This document shows, in pieces, positions 1 through 8,285 of a stretch of 27,218 bases of DNA; the stretch's first letter is position 1; each line of letters begins with the position of its first letter. Source of the DNA: an uncultured Eubacterium sp. (GTDB lineage: Bacteria > Bacillota > Clostridia > Lachnospirales > Lachnospiraceae); the NCBI RefSeq assembly GCF_934295145.1, contig NZ_CAKRAS010000039.1:1-27218 (forward strand), given 5' to 3'. Position numbers and translations under genes: made by a program. The notes under the pieces are model-generated. The model searched no databases, was not told the DNA's origin, and worked only from the letters and a program-made list of their open reading frames with translations.

Positions 1-15
1 ACCCTAAACAAGAAT

Positions 16-624
16 TTAAAAATCTACACGGCCAGTGTACTGGTCATTGATTACATAGTAAGCTGCATCTTCTTCCGGTTTCAGATACATAGTAATTGTT
101 TTTACTGCTACGCCACCCTCTACGGAGTTGAACTGTGCAATTGCGCGCTCTGTTAATTCAGCCTCATCAAACTCTTTACCAAGATACTGTAATACGATCT
201 TTTTGGTCGGTTTTCTTGTTACTTTTCTCTTTGTCTCTGTTTTTACAGCATCCGCTTTTTCTTTTACGGTTTTCTTTGCTGTTGCAGCTTTTTTTGTTGT
301 AGTTGTTTTTGCTTTTGCTGCTGTCTTCTTTGCAGTTGTTTTTGCTGCTTCTGCTGTTTTCTCAGCTGTTTCTTTTGCTGTCTCTACTGCTTTCTCTGCA
401 GTCTCTTTTGCAGCTTCTTTTACTTCTGCAACTGTCTCTGCTGCTTTTTCAACTTTCTCTTCAGCTTTTGCTGCTGTCTCTTTTACAGCTTCTTTCACTT
501 CTGCTGCCTTTTCCTCAACTGCTTTCTCTACGACAGCTTTTGCTGCCTCAACTTTCTGAGCTGCTGTATTTGTTGTATTCGTTGTCTTTGTTGTATGTAC
601 ATTTGATGTCTTTCTTCTTGCCAT
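16..624 (-). CDS. Histone H1-like Lys/Ala-rich protein with C-terminal DUF6465 domain
   Basis: This is a 202-residue protein in two parts. Residues from about 20 to 140 are low complexity, rich in Ala, Lys, Glu and Thr with recurring KETAEKA and AAKTTAKK-like units. They predict a long charged helix or coiled coil that turns strongly basic (TKKAATAKKT) like eukaryotic histone H1 tails. The last 60 or so residues form a compact domain (IVLQYLGKEFDEAELTERA ... YYVINDQYTGRVDF) that I recognise as DUF6465, common in Clostridia. The start at 624 is chosen because AGAGGAGG lies 9 bases upstream; an upstream in-frame codon at 660 has no such site. A promoter lies at 686-713. DNA or RNA binding is inferred from composition only. 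The repeats make the gene prone to length variation. Confidence 0.85.
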   Translation of the reverse strand: MARRKTSNVHTTKTTNTTNTAAQKVEAAKAVVEKAVEEKAAEVKEAVKETAAKAEEKVEKAAETVAEVKEAAKETAEKAVETAKETAEKTAEAAKTTAKKTAAKAKTTTTKKAATAKKTVKEKADAVKTETKRKVTRKPTKKIVLQYLGKEFDEAELTERAIAQFNSVEGGVAVKTITMYLKPEEDAAYYVINDQYTGRVDF

Positions 625-685
625 GATTCTTGTCCTCCTCTGACATTTTTCGGCACGCATGCATCATTGTCACCGTAGCCAATTC

Positions 686-713
686 ATAATACCTGATTTT
701 GAATTACTGTCGA
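686..713 (-). promoter_or_regulatory. Sigma-A-like promoter of the DUF6465 gene
   Basis: On the minus strand TCGACA (-35) is followed after 16 bases by TATTAT (-10). Each box has one mismatch to consensus. It lies about 60 bases upstream of the chosen start codon. Confidence 0.55.
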
Positions 714-774
714 TATTATTTAGAACTATATTTTTCTATATCGTTTTGAATTGTACACCCATTCCCAGATTCTG

Positions 775-2076
775 TCAACAAATTAACAATTCATCTAACA
801 CATCAAAATAATTTTCAAACGTTTTTTTGCAGCATCCCGGATTTAGGATTTCAATTCCATCGCAGCCCAATCCCATAACAGTGAAGGCCATGGCCACCCG
901 GTGATCGTCAAAGGTCTCGATCTGGCAGGGCTGTGGTTTTCCCGGATGGATGCACACCCAGTCTTCCCCTTCCTCGCAGATAATTCCGGCATTTCGTAGG
1001 TTTGTCACGATTGCATGCAGGCGGTCGCATTCCTGTCCACGGATATGTCCAATATGCGTAATTTTTACATCTGAAGATGCATATGGTGCGATAGCTGCTA
1101 AGGTTAGTGCCTGATCGGAAAAATCGTTCATGTTCACTTCCAGACCTTTTAATCCATCGGACGGACCTGTCAGCCGGATACCATCGGATTCTTCTGTCAG
1201 TGTACATCCCATCTGTTCCAGCAGATGAAGGAATTTCATATCACCCTGCATGCTGTCCCAATGTACATAATGTACTTTTGCGGTGCCGCCAGTCATGGCT
1301 GCCGCCGCATAAAAATAGCAGGCCCCGGACACATCCGGTTCAATCTGATACCGCGATCTCTGATACCCGTTGGACGGTGCCACAGTATAATTACAGCTGT
1401 CAAAAGCTGCTTCCACACCAAATTCCTGCATCATTTTCCGTGTGATGCGGATATAAGAACCGTCTTTTTTCTCACTGGTAATGTGGATTTTCAGACCATG
1501 TGGAAACATAGGGGCGATCAGCAGAAACGCACTCAAAAACTGTGTACTTGTACTGATATCAAGGTTCAGAACCGCTTCCTGCTCCATGTTTCGGATCTGA
1601 GCTCCTGCACCTGTGATGCGGACTGGAAGATGCCAGGTTTCCCCCAGCCATTCCACGGAAACTCCCAGTGCGATCAATGCTTCAAAAAGTGGCTGCATCG
1701 GACGTTTCTGCATCTGCTCGGACGCATTGATGACAAAGCTTCCTTCTGATACCCCAAGCATTGCTGTCAGGAAGCGTGCCGCCGTTCCTGCACTTCCCAC
1801 ATGAATTTCACCAGAATGCGCCGGGAGAACGCCGCCATTTCCATTTACCTGTATCGCTGCCTTCGGCTCGTCAATCTGTACTTCATATCCCAGAGACTGC
1901 AGGGAACTTAAAAAGTGCCTGGAATCATCACTGAACAGAACTCCGTTTAACTGCACCGGCCCGTCACAGAGTGCCGCCAGAAGCAGTGCTCTGTTTGTAA
2001 TACTTTTGGATCCCGGCACATCGGTCTCCCAGTTTACAGGACCCGTAATATGTTTTACCTGATAAATTTCTTCCAT
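775..2076 (-). CDS. aroA: 3-phosphoshikimate 1-carboxyvinyltransferase (EPSP synthase)
   Basis: The enzyme transfers the enolpyruvyl group of PEP to shikimate 3-phosphate, the sixth step of the shikimate pathway to chorismate and aromatic amino acids, in the cytoplasm. At 433 residues it has the usual family length. Visible signatures are the N-terminal PGSKSITNRALL (residues 21-32), GSAGTAARFL, DVSGACYFYAAAA, the catalytic-Asp segment DFSDQALTLA, DDHRVAMAF, and a C-terminal NPGCCKKTFENYFDVL that matches the family's DPGC-SKTFP-YF block. The start at 2076 is preferred because GGAGG lies 9 bases upstream; the earlier codon at 2100 sits inside a hairpin. It follows the penicillin-binding protein gene by 72 bases and may be read through from it. 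No other aro gene is in the window. Confidence 0.95.
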   Translation of the reverse strand: MEEIYQVKHITGPVNWETDVPGSKSITNRALLLAALCDGPVQLNGVLFSDDSRHFLSSLQSLGYEVQIDEPKAAIQVNGNGGVLPAHSGEIHVGSAGTAARFLTAMLGVSEGSFVINASEQMQKRPMQPLFEALIALGVSVEWLGETWHLPVRITGAGAQIRNMEQEAVLNLDISTSTQFLSAFLLIAPMFPHGLKIHITSEKKDGSYIRITRKMMQEFGVEAAFDSCNYTVAPSNGYQRSRYQIEPDVSGACYFYAAAAMTGGTAKVHYVHWDSMQGDMKFLHLLEQMGCTLTEESDGIRLTGPSDGLKGLEVNMNDFSDQALTLAAIAPYASSDVKITHIGHIRGQECDRLHAIVTNLRNAGIICEEGEDWVCIHPGKPQPCQIETFDDHRVAMAFTVMGLGCDGIEILNPGCCKKTFENYFDVLDELLIC

Positions 2077-2099
2077 TACATTTATCCTCCACATACACA

Positions 2100-2132
2100 T
2101 TCAGCAGCGAATCCTGAATATTCGCTGCTGAA
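2100..2132 (-). promoter_or_regulatory. Intercistronic hairpin between the PBP gene and aroA
   Basis: TTCAGCAGCGAA and TTCGCTGCTGAA form a perfect 12-bp stem around a 9-base loop, in the short gap after the PBP stop codon. On the minus strand it is not followed by a T-run, so it looks more like a processing site or attenuator than an intrinsic terminator. On the plus strand a short T-run follows, but no plus-strand gene ends here. Confidence 0.5.
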
Positions 2133-2148
2133 CATTTTTACTGTCTAT

Positions 2149-4593
2149 TTATTGTACTGTCGTTTCCTCACCCGTGGTACTTCCACCAGTATTTCCTGTG
2201 TCACCGGTATTTCCCGTATTACCTGTATTGGAACTGTCAGAACCGGTTCCTGCTCCATTGTCACCTGATGACGGATTGGAAGAAATATTTCCACCGGAAA
2301 TATCCTCTGTGTCACTCGGTACATCTCCATCAATGGAATCCGGTGTCTGTGTATTATCCGTGGTTGTCTGATCCTCCGGTGTCTGCTGATCCGTTGTCTC
2401 GTCTGTGGTCTGATCTGTGTTTTCATCCACAGTCTGATCTTCCTCATCCGATACCAGATCCTTGTGTTTGGAACCGGAAATTCCTTCCAGATCAAATTCT
2501 TTTGTATCCAGACCATCGATCATATACAGCATCGCATTTTTCCAGATGTATGCAGGATAAGTTCCACCACTCAGTCCTTTTACATATTGCGGCTGATCGT
2601 AACCTACCCATACCGCAATGGTATAATATGGTGTGTATCCGCAGAAATACGCTGCTTTGTTGTTATTTGTAGTACCTGTTTTTCCGGCTGCTTCGATATC
2701 AGTAGAGCTGTACCAGTTCAGTTTCTGCGCAGTTGCTCCACTGGCCGTAAGTACACCTTTCAAAATATCTGTCATCTGATCAGCAGCTGATTTCTCATAT
2801 ACCTGCTTGCTTTCCGGCTCTTCATAAATCTCATTACCATCTGCATCCAGAATCGAAGAAATACAGTCTGTCTGTGTGTATTTTCCATGATTTGCCAAGG
2901 TTGCGTATGCATTTGCCATTTCTACATTCGTAACACCCTGTGTCATACCGCCAAGTCCGGAACTCAGCGTATAGTCCTTTGGAACAATTCTCGAAAAGTT
3001 CATGTTTTCCAGATAAGAAAGTCCCACTTTTGGGGTAATCTCATTATACAGAGAATACGCACATCCATTTTTACTCTTTTCCACTGCACGGCGTAATGTA
3101 AATTTCTCACCGGTCATTTTCTTGATTTCTGCGGAAGTACTAGTTTTTGCCTTGTCCACACTGATCTCCTGCAACGTGGAATTTGCATCATATCCCTGCT
3201 CCAACGCCGGTGTATAGACAATCAGTGGCTTAACAGAACTTCCTGGCTGAGCATAACTTTGATATCCACGGTTTAATGAATACGTCTGTGAGATTGCATC
3301 CTGGGAACGTCCGCCGATCATGGCTACTACTTTTCCGGTCTCGTTATCGATAACCGTCAGTGCTCCCTGGAATCCATAGACATCAGAACCTTCTTTTAAA
3401 TCAGTGTTAAACGCCAGTTCTTTATCCAGAATTGTCTGCAGATTTTTCTGGGCTTTCAGATCCATCGTCGTGGTGATCTTGTAACCGCCGGTGTACAGCT
3501 TATGTTTCGCCTGCTTATAAGCCTCATCATAATTGTTATAATACTCTGTATAATCTTTCTCCTTATCAAAATGATACTGGAATTCAAATCCATCCAGTTT
3601 CATCAGATAACGCACCGTGCAATCAATCGCGTAGGTTACTTCATAATTATAAAATTTAGTCTCTTCATCGCTGACTGCCGCTACCTGGATTGTTTCTGCC
3701 AGAGCTCCTTCTCCAGCATCTTTTGTAATATAACCACACTCATACATATCTTCCAGAATCTTATCGCGACGTGTGATAGCATTCTCACTGTTTTTCAACG
3801 GATTATAATACTCCGGCCGGTTCGGGATCGCACAGATATAAGCGGTCTGGGACAGAGTCAGATCATTGACATCCACCCCAAAATACTTCTTTGAGGCATC
3901 CTCCACGCCGTAAATACCATTTGCAAAACAACAGCTGTTACAATAAAACTCCATGATCTGCTCTTTGCTGTACTTTTTCGTCAATTCACGGGCAATGAAG
4001 ATCTCTTTGATCTTACGTGACATGGTCTTTTCATTGGAAAGGAAGGTACCACGCGCCAGCTGCTGCGTAATCGTACTTGCGCCTTCCGCCACCTGACCTC
4101 GCGTTCTCACATAATTCAGACAAACCCTCGCAATTCCTTTCAAATCCACACCATTGTTCTGCCAGAAGGTACGGTCCTCAACAGCCACAAATGCGTTTAC
4201 CACATCTGCCGGAATATCCTTATACTCCAGATAAGTAGCATCCTCGTCTTCTGCCAGTGCCGCCAACTGCGTGCCGTCCGCACTGTAAATATACGATGTC
4301 TGTGCCAGTCGGAACGTCTCCGGTGTACTGTCATCTACCAATTGCTTTGCTTCTTTCGCAATCTGGAACAGATTCTGCCCGGTTGCCTTTTTCAGCATAA
4401 AATTTCCGGCAGCAAATAATGCCAGAAATGCAATAACCAGAACGATCAGCACATTCCGCAATCTGCGGAAGAAATCTTTTCTGCGGGCTACTTTCAGCCG
4501 CTTATGATATTTTTCCGATGAAACCGGATCTTTTTTCTGCTGTAACTTCACACGTTTTACATGTGATCGTATTTTTTTCTTTTTTGTTGCCAT
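2149..4593 (-). CDS. Class A penicillin-binding protein (PBP1A-type, GT51 + transpeptidase)
   Basis: A bifunctional murein synthase of 814 residues that polymerises lipid II and cross-links peptides outside the membrane. In order: a basic cytoplasmic tail (1-47), one signal-anchor helix (about 48-64), a GT51 domain (about 120-290) with catalytic Glu in VEDRTF (139) and EGASTITQQLAR (170-181), then a transpeptidase with SSVK (Ser452), SKN (507-509) and KTGTTNNN (638-645). A roughly 100-residue Asp/Thr/Ser/Gly/Asn-rich tail with GNTGNTGDTGNTG repeats follows. The His usual in the first GT51 motif (EDxxFxxHxG) is Asn here (EDRTFWQNNG). The start at 4593 has AAAGGAG upstream, and the promoter at 4648-4676 lies inside the longer alternative frame that opens at 4698, which excludes that start. 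Confidence 0.93.
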   Translation of the reverse strand: MATKKKKIRSHVKRVKLQQKKDPVSSEKYHKRLKVARRKDFFRRLRNVLIVLVIAFLALFAAGNFMLKKATGQNLFQIAKEAKQLVDDSTPETFRLAQTSYIYSADGTQLAALAEDEDATYLEYKDIPADVVNAFVAVEDRTFWQNNGVDLKGIARVCLNYVRTRGQVAEGASTITQQLARGTFLSNEKTMSRKIKEIFIARELTKKYSKEQIMEFYCNSCCFANGIYGVEDASKKYFGVDVNDLTLSQTAYICAIPNRPEYYNPLKNSENAITRRDKILEDMYECGYITKDAGEGALAETIQVAAVSDEETKFYNYEVTYAIDCTVRYLMKLDGFEFQYHFDKEKDYTEYYNNYDEAYKQAKHKLYTGGYKITTTMDLKAQKNLQTILDKELAFNTDLKEGSDVYGFQGALTVIDNETGKVVAMIGGRSQDAISQTYSLNRGYQSYAQPGSSVKPLIVYTPALEQGYDANSTLQEISVDKAKTSTSAEIKKMTGEKFTLRRAVEKSKNGCAYSLYNEITPKVGLSYLENMNFSRIVPKDYTLSSGLGGMTQGVTNVEMANAYATLANHGKYTQTDCISSILDADGNEIYEEPESKQVYEKSAADQMTDILKGVLTASGATAQKLNWYSSTDIEAAGKTGTTNNNKAAYFCGYTPYYTIAVWVGYDQPQYVKGLSGGTYPAYIWKNAMLYMIDGLDTKEFDLEGISGSKHKDLVSDEEDQTVDENTDQTTDETTDQQTPEDQTTTDNTQTPDSIDGDVPSDTEDISGGNISSNPSSGDNGAGTGSDSSNTGNTGNTGDTGNTGGSTTGEETTVQ

Positions 4594-4647
4594 ACGTTTA
4601 CTCCTTTCGGGGATTTCTGTATCACATCGATTTTTGAAACAAACCTT

Positions 4648-4676
4648 TTTATACCATATCAACCACTCAGACTCAA
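4648..4676 (-). promoter_or_regulatory. Promoter of the class A PBP gene
   Basis: Minus-strand TTGAGT, 17-base spacer, TATAAA with a TGG just before the -10. It lies about 55 bases upstream of the ATG at 4593. A second possible extended -10 (TGGTACAAT) lies further upstream, with no clear -35. Confidence 0.5.
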
Positions 4677-4793
4677 TGATCAGCTTGCATCTCTGCAAGT
4701 CTATACTGTCTTTGCTTATTGTACCATATCTGTCATGAATTAGTTCTTAAATTATTGTGAAGTATCACTTTAAGATTCTCTTAATCCCTCTTT

Positions 4794-6173
4794 TTACGCA
4801 TCTTCACGCGTCAGTTTTTTCACCCACTTGTAGCTTCGGAAATGAATAAATGTCGGCAGTCCTTTAAATACCTGATCGGACTGGATCATAATAACAACGC
4901 CCACAACAGACCAGTGCCACCAGAACGCACTCATGACAGACAGCGGAATTACGATGGCCCATGTACTGATTATATTCATGAGCATTGTAAACTTCGTGTC
5001 ACCACCGCCTCGGATGATTCCCATACTTACCGGCATCTGGTAGGACATTCCCACCATGATAAAGCTCATGACAATGATCAGCTGATCTGCCATAACCAGC
5101 GCAGAATCATTCAGGTTGTACAGTGTCAACAGCGGTTTTCTCAGTAAAAACAATGCAATACCGAGGGCTGCTCCGATCAGCACGTCGATCACTGCCAGAG
5201 TACGGGCATCGGATTTGATCCGTTTCATATCGCCACGGCCAACGGCTGCTCCGATCATAACCGCAGAGGATGATGACATCGCCACAACAACTACTTTCAG
5301 ATACTGATAAAATGTGGTAGCCACGGAGTTTGCTGCGATGGCATCGGAAGAAAGATGTCCCAGGATTGCGGTCTGGAACGGCACGGAAATTGCCCACAGA
5401 ATCTGTGAGAGCATAACCGGAATCTCTACTTTTGTATAATCACGCCGTAATCCTGCGTCAGATTGCAGGAAGTTTTCACTGAATAATTTTAATTTTTTAT
5501 CAAATTTCAGCATGTATACAACAACAATGCCCAGTTCTACAATACGTGCGATCAGTGTTCCGATGGCTGCACCGCGGATACCGAGCTCCGGCGCGCCAAA
5601 ACGTCCAAAGATCAACACATAGTTGATTCCCACGTTCACGATCAGAGAAACAATGGATATGTAGAAAGAAATCTTTACCGTCTCCACGCTACGCAGTGCC
5701 GCCATCAGCACATTTGTGATGATAAACAGCAGGAAAGTATACTTGATGATTCCAAGGTACGATACGCCCTCTGCAATAATTTCCGGATCATTGGTAAAAA
5801 TTGAAATTACCAGATGCGGAATAAATGCACAGATCAGGATCATGATGATGCCACAGATCAGACCGAGTTTTAATGCGATACCGGTCAGCTTGCGGATTGG
5901 CTGCATCCTTCCCTGGCCCCAGTACTGAGCGCCTAAAACGACAAATCCTTCACCTATTCCAAGGGTGATCTGCTGTACCATGAAAAAAATCTGATTGACA
6001 GTCGCCGCTCCTGATAATGCATTCTGACTGTAGCTGCCAAGCATGATGTTATCTGCCATATTTACGCTGTAAGCTACTATATTCTGTAATGCAACGGTAA
6101 TCAAAAGCGGGAATAAGGTCCGGTAAAATGTCGGATCCTTGGTAAAAAAACTTTCTTTTGTTTTCTGTCCCAT
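4794..6173 (-). CDS. MATE family efflux transporter
   Basis: A 459-residue polytopic membrane protein with about twelve hydrophobic helices and the internal two-fold repeat of MATE transporters, which export drugs or metabolites in exchange for Na+ or H+. Recognisable segments are FYRTLFPLLITVALQNIVAYSVNMADNIMLG at the start, GEGFVVLGAQYWGQGRM, and in the second half EIPVMLSQILWAISVPFQTAILGHLS, followed by the typical late GIIRGGGDTKFTM. Length is normal. AAAGGAG lies 10 bases before the ATG. The substrate cannot be told. An extended -10 promoter (6238-6243) precedes it. The 5' leader carries a small hairpin around 6202-6220 (CTTTTGG/CCAAAGG). No clear terminator is seen before the PBP promoter. 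Confidence 0.92.
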   Translation of the reverse strand: MGQKTKESFFTKDPTFYRTLFPLLITVALQNIVAYSVNMADNIMLGSYSQNALSGAATVNQIFFMVQQITLGIGEGFVVLGAQYWGQGRMQPIRKLTGIALKLGLICGIIMILICAFIPHLVISIFTNDPEIIAEGVSYLGIIKYTFLLFIITNVLMAALRSVETVKISFYISIVSLIVNVGINYVLIFGRFGAPELGIRGAAIGTLIARIVELGIVVVYMLKFDKKLKLFSENFLQSDAGLRRDYTKVEIPVMLSQILWAISVPFQTAILGHLSSDAIAANSVATTFYQYLKVVVVAMSSSSAVMIGAAVGRGDMKRIKSDARTLAVIDVLIGAALGIALFLLRKPLLTLYNLNDSALVMADQLIIVMSFIMVGMSYQMPVSMGIIRGGGDTKFTMLMNIISTWAIVIPLSVMSAFWWHWSVVGVVIMIQSDQVFKGLPTFIHFRSYKWVKKLTREDA

Positions 6174-6237
6174 TAACTATGTACTCCTTTGAAAAAATCT
6201 TTTGCCTTTGGACTGACCAAAAGACATTATCTATGAC

Positions 6238-6243
6238 AGTATA
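6238..6243 (-). promoter_or_regulatory. Extended -10 promoter element of the MATE gene
   Basis: Minus-strand TGCTATACT gives an extended -10 with TATACT. No good -35 is present at 17 bases (TTTCCT only). The start codon lies about 65 bases downstream. Confidence 0.4.
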
Positions 6244-6281
6244 GCACTTTTTATCTGTAAAGGAAAGTTTGTAAACAATAT

Positions 6282-6315
6282 AAAAAAGATAAAGCCACGT
6301 TTCGACTTTATCTTT
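6282..6315 (-). terminator. Intrinsic terminator of the CarD-family gene
   Basis: On the minus strand AAAGATAAAG pairs with CTTTATCTTT (10 bp, 11-base loop), and the second arm runs into a T-tract. It lies about 40 bases after the CarD-family stop codon. Confidence 0.75.
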
Positions 6316-6355
6316 CTATCTTGTTCCATATCTTATTTCAATGTAACACGATTTT

Positions 6356-6859
6356 TTACAAAGCTGCAATCTGCTCCTGAATGTAATCGTGCATGTGTTC
6401 CTTCTCAATTCCCAATACCACGGAAAGTTCTCCGTACAATTCCTGTTCCGTCACTCTCAGATAACGTTCATCCAGTGCTGTCACTTTTTTGCCCGCTGCC
6501 AGACGTTCTTCTTTTCTCTGGTTCAATGTCTTTAAAATACTGATCCAGGCTTGTCCACTGCATTCATGTAAGGCCTGTTTGTAGCTGGCCTCCCGCTGTT
6601 TTTCATTCGGCACCTCCAGATTCTCAATGGATGGGATCTCATGAATCAACCGGTTGGCCTCTTCCTTTGTCATCACCCGGCGGATGACCGCCTTTGTACT
6701 GTCCGTCGGCAGATACACGGTCTGCTCACTGTTCTGCACCGGATGCATAATATAATATAACCGTTTCTGATCGGCACCTGGAATATCTAAATTTGTAATA
6801 TCCTGTATCCGGCAGACTCCTTTGCTTCCATATACCACATATTCCCCTTTTTTAAACAT
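6356..6859 (-). CDS. CarD family transcriptional regulator
   Basis: A 167-residue protein of the CarD/CdnL family, whose N-terminal Tudor-like domain binds the RNA polymerase beta subunit and whose helical C-terminal part contacts promoter DNA near the open complex. The N-terminal part (FKKGEYVVYGSKGVCRIQDI ... YYIMHP) is the typical RNAP-interacting fold. The rest (residues 65-167) is helical and charged, with the usual family length. Start: AAAGGAG is 8 bases upstream of the ATG at 6859; a TTG six bases earlier is too close to it. The gene is monocistronic, with a promoter at 6963-6992 and a terminator at 6282-6315. Its leader of about 100 bases contains an 8-bp hairpin (CCACTTCC/GGGAGTGG, one G-U pair) that may affect translation. 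Confidence 0.88.
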   Translation of the reverse strand: MFKKGEYVVYGSKGVCRIQDITNLDIPGADQKRLYYIMHPVQNSEQTVYLPTDSTKAVIRRVMTKEEANRLIHEIPSIENLEVPNEKQREASYKQALHECSGQAWISILKTLNQRKEERLAAGKKVTALDERYLRVTEQELYGELSVVLGIEKEHMHDYIQEQIAAL

Positions 6860-6962
6860 ATACAACGCTCCTTTCGTTAACCTGGGGCTTCCACTCCCTT
6901 AAAAAGTAGGAAGTGGGAATAAATTATCTCTACATTTTTCTTTTTTAATAATTGTTATATGA

Positions 6963-6992
6963 AGTATACCACATTTTCGCAAAAGAAGTCAG
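6963..6992 (-). promoter_or_regulatory. Promoter of the CarD-family gene
   Basis: Minus-strand CTGACT, 18-base spacer, then TATACT. It gives a leader of about 100 bases before the ATG. Confidence 0.5.
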
Positions 6993-7171
6993 TGAATCGT
7001 ATGTATTTTCAAAAAATTTGTGACTTTTCACAAGAATCTGCTGATTTGTTTTTGTCTATTTTTCACAGTAACTAAGTAGGTTTTTATCAAATTCTCCCCC
7101 AAAAAAGGACATTCTCCGAAATAATCTCCCGGAAAATGCCCTTTGATCCAAAACCGTACACGATTCTGTTT

Positions 7172-7459
7172 TTATTTTTCTTCTTTCTTCGGTGAATGAT
7201 GCATATCACGAATCGGAATATTTGCATACAGAGCCGGAACTGTGCCGTTTCCTGTATCGGATTCTGTCTGGGTGATCTGAATGTCCAGACCCTCTGCGTC
7301 AATCTCCATATATTTGGAAATGACTTTAATGATATCGTTCTTGATCAGCTCCATCACATCCGGTGAACAATTTGCCCGATCTGACACCAGTAATAATTTC
7401 AGGCGGTCTTTCGCTACATCCCCGGAACTTTTTCTTTTGAAAAAATCCATAAATCCCAT
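7172..7459 (-). CDS. minE: Cell division topological specificity factor MinE
   Basis: A 95-residue MinE. It stimulates the MinD ATPase and releases MinCD from the membrane, restricting division-site inhibition to the poles. Visible are the N-terminal amphipathic membrane-targeting stretch MGFMDFFKRK, the MinD-contact helix AKDRLKLLLVSDRANCSP (16-33) with the LLL and DR residues expected for the family, and a C-terminal dimerisation part ending in a charged tail (SPKKEEK). It is the last gene of the min operon, 13 bases after minD; its AGGAGGG site overlaps the minD stop codon, suggesting translational coupling. MinE marks an oscillating-type Min system rather than the DivIVA/MinJ type. Confidence 0.95.
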   Translation of the reverse strand: MGFMDFFKRKSSGDVAKDRLKLLLVSDRANCSPDVMELIKNDIIKVISKYMEIDAEGLDIQITQTESDTGNGTVPALYANIPIRDMHHSPKKEEK

Positions 7460-7472
7460 AGTAAAAGCCCTC

Positions 7473-8264
7473 CTAGTTCTTCTTGAACAAGTTTTTCAGC
7501 TTGTCAAATACGGTCTGTTTCTCTTCCAGATTTAAAAATTCTACTGTCTCTCCGAGAATTCTTCTGCAGATATTGGAGTAAGCCTGTCCAGCCAGACAAT
7601 CGCTTCCTACCAGCGGCTCACCCTGGTTTGTAGAGATAACGATATGCTCATCATCCGGAACTGCACCAAGCAGCGGGATTGCAAGGATATCACATACATC
7701 TTCTACAGACATCATGTCGCCGCGTTTTACCATGTCCATACGCAGACGGTTTACGATCAGCTCTGTCTTCTGAACCTCATTTGCCTCAAGAAGTCCGATG
7801 ATACGGTCAGCATCACGGATTGCGGATACTTCAGGTGTTGTTACAACGATTGCTCTGTCAGCACCTGCGATGGCATTTTTAAATCCCTGCTCGATACCAG
7901 CCGGGCAATCAAGAAGGATGTAATCAAACTCCTCACGCAGCTCGTCCGTCAGCTTTTTCATCTGCTCCGGAGTAACGGATGTCTTGTCTCTCGTCTGTGC
8001 AGACGGAAGCAGGTATAATTCCGGATATTTTTTATCTTTGATCAGCGCCTGTTTGATCTTGCAGTTTCCTTCTACAACATCTACCAGGTTGTATACGATA
8101 CGATTCTCGAGTCCCATAACCACATCCAGGTTACGAAGTCCGATATCGGTATCGATCAGTATGACTTTTTTGTTCAGTTGGGCAAGTCCTGTACCCACAT
8201 TTGCGGTAGTGGTTGTCTTACCAACACCACCTTTTCCTGATGTAATAACAATTACTTCACTCAT
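7473..8264 (-). CDS. minD: Septum site-determining ATPase MinD
   Basis: A 263-residue ParA-superfamily ATPase that dimerises on the membrane with ATP and recruits MinC. The deviant Walker A GKGGVGKTT (10-18) has the signature Lys. IDTDIGLRNLDVVMGLENR and LLDCPAGIEQGF are the switch and Walker B segments of MinD. The C-terminal FDKLKNLFKKN is the amphipathic membrane-targeting helix. Length is normal. The gene sits between minC (21 bases upstream) and minE (13 bases downstream). Confidence 0.97.
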   Translation of the reverse strand: MSEVIVITSGKGGVGKTTTTANVGTGLAQLNKKVILIDTDIGLRNLDVVMGLENRIVYNLVDVVEGNCKIKQALIKDKKYPELYLLPSAQTRDKTSVTPEQMKKLTDELREEFDYILLDCPAGIEQGFKNAIAGADRAIVVTTPEVSAIRDADRIIGLLEANEVQKTELIVNRLRMDMVKRGDMMSVEDVCDILAIPLLGAVPDDEHIVISTNQGEPLVGSDCLAGQAYSNICRRILGETVEFLNLEEKQTVFDKLKNLFKKN

Positions 8265-8285
8265 TGCATCCAGTCCTCCATACTT

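Noticed and set aside
128..626. Long plus-strand reading frames rich in Phe/Ala/Val and Leu opposite the first gene
   Set aside because: They are the antisense of the Lys/Ala/Glu repeat region. No ribosome binding site or known domain is present, and the composition is explained by the repeats.
2145..2516. Arg/Ile-rich minus-strand frame inside the PBP tail
   Set aside because: It is an alternate frame of the low-complexity Asp/Thr tail, without its own start signals.
4594..4698. N-terminal extension of the PBP from 4698
   Set aside because: It would cover the promoter at 4648-4676, and has no ribosome binding site; the ATG at 4593 has both.
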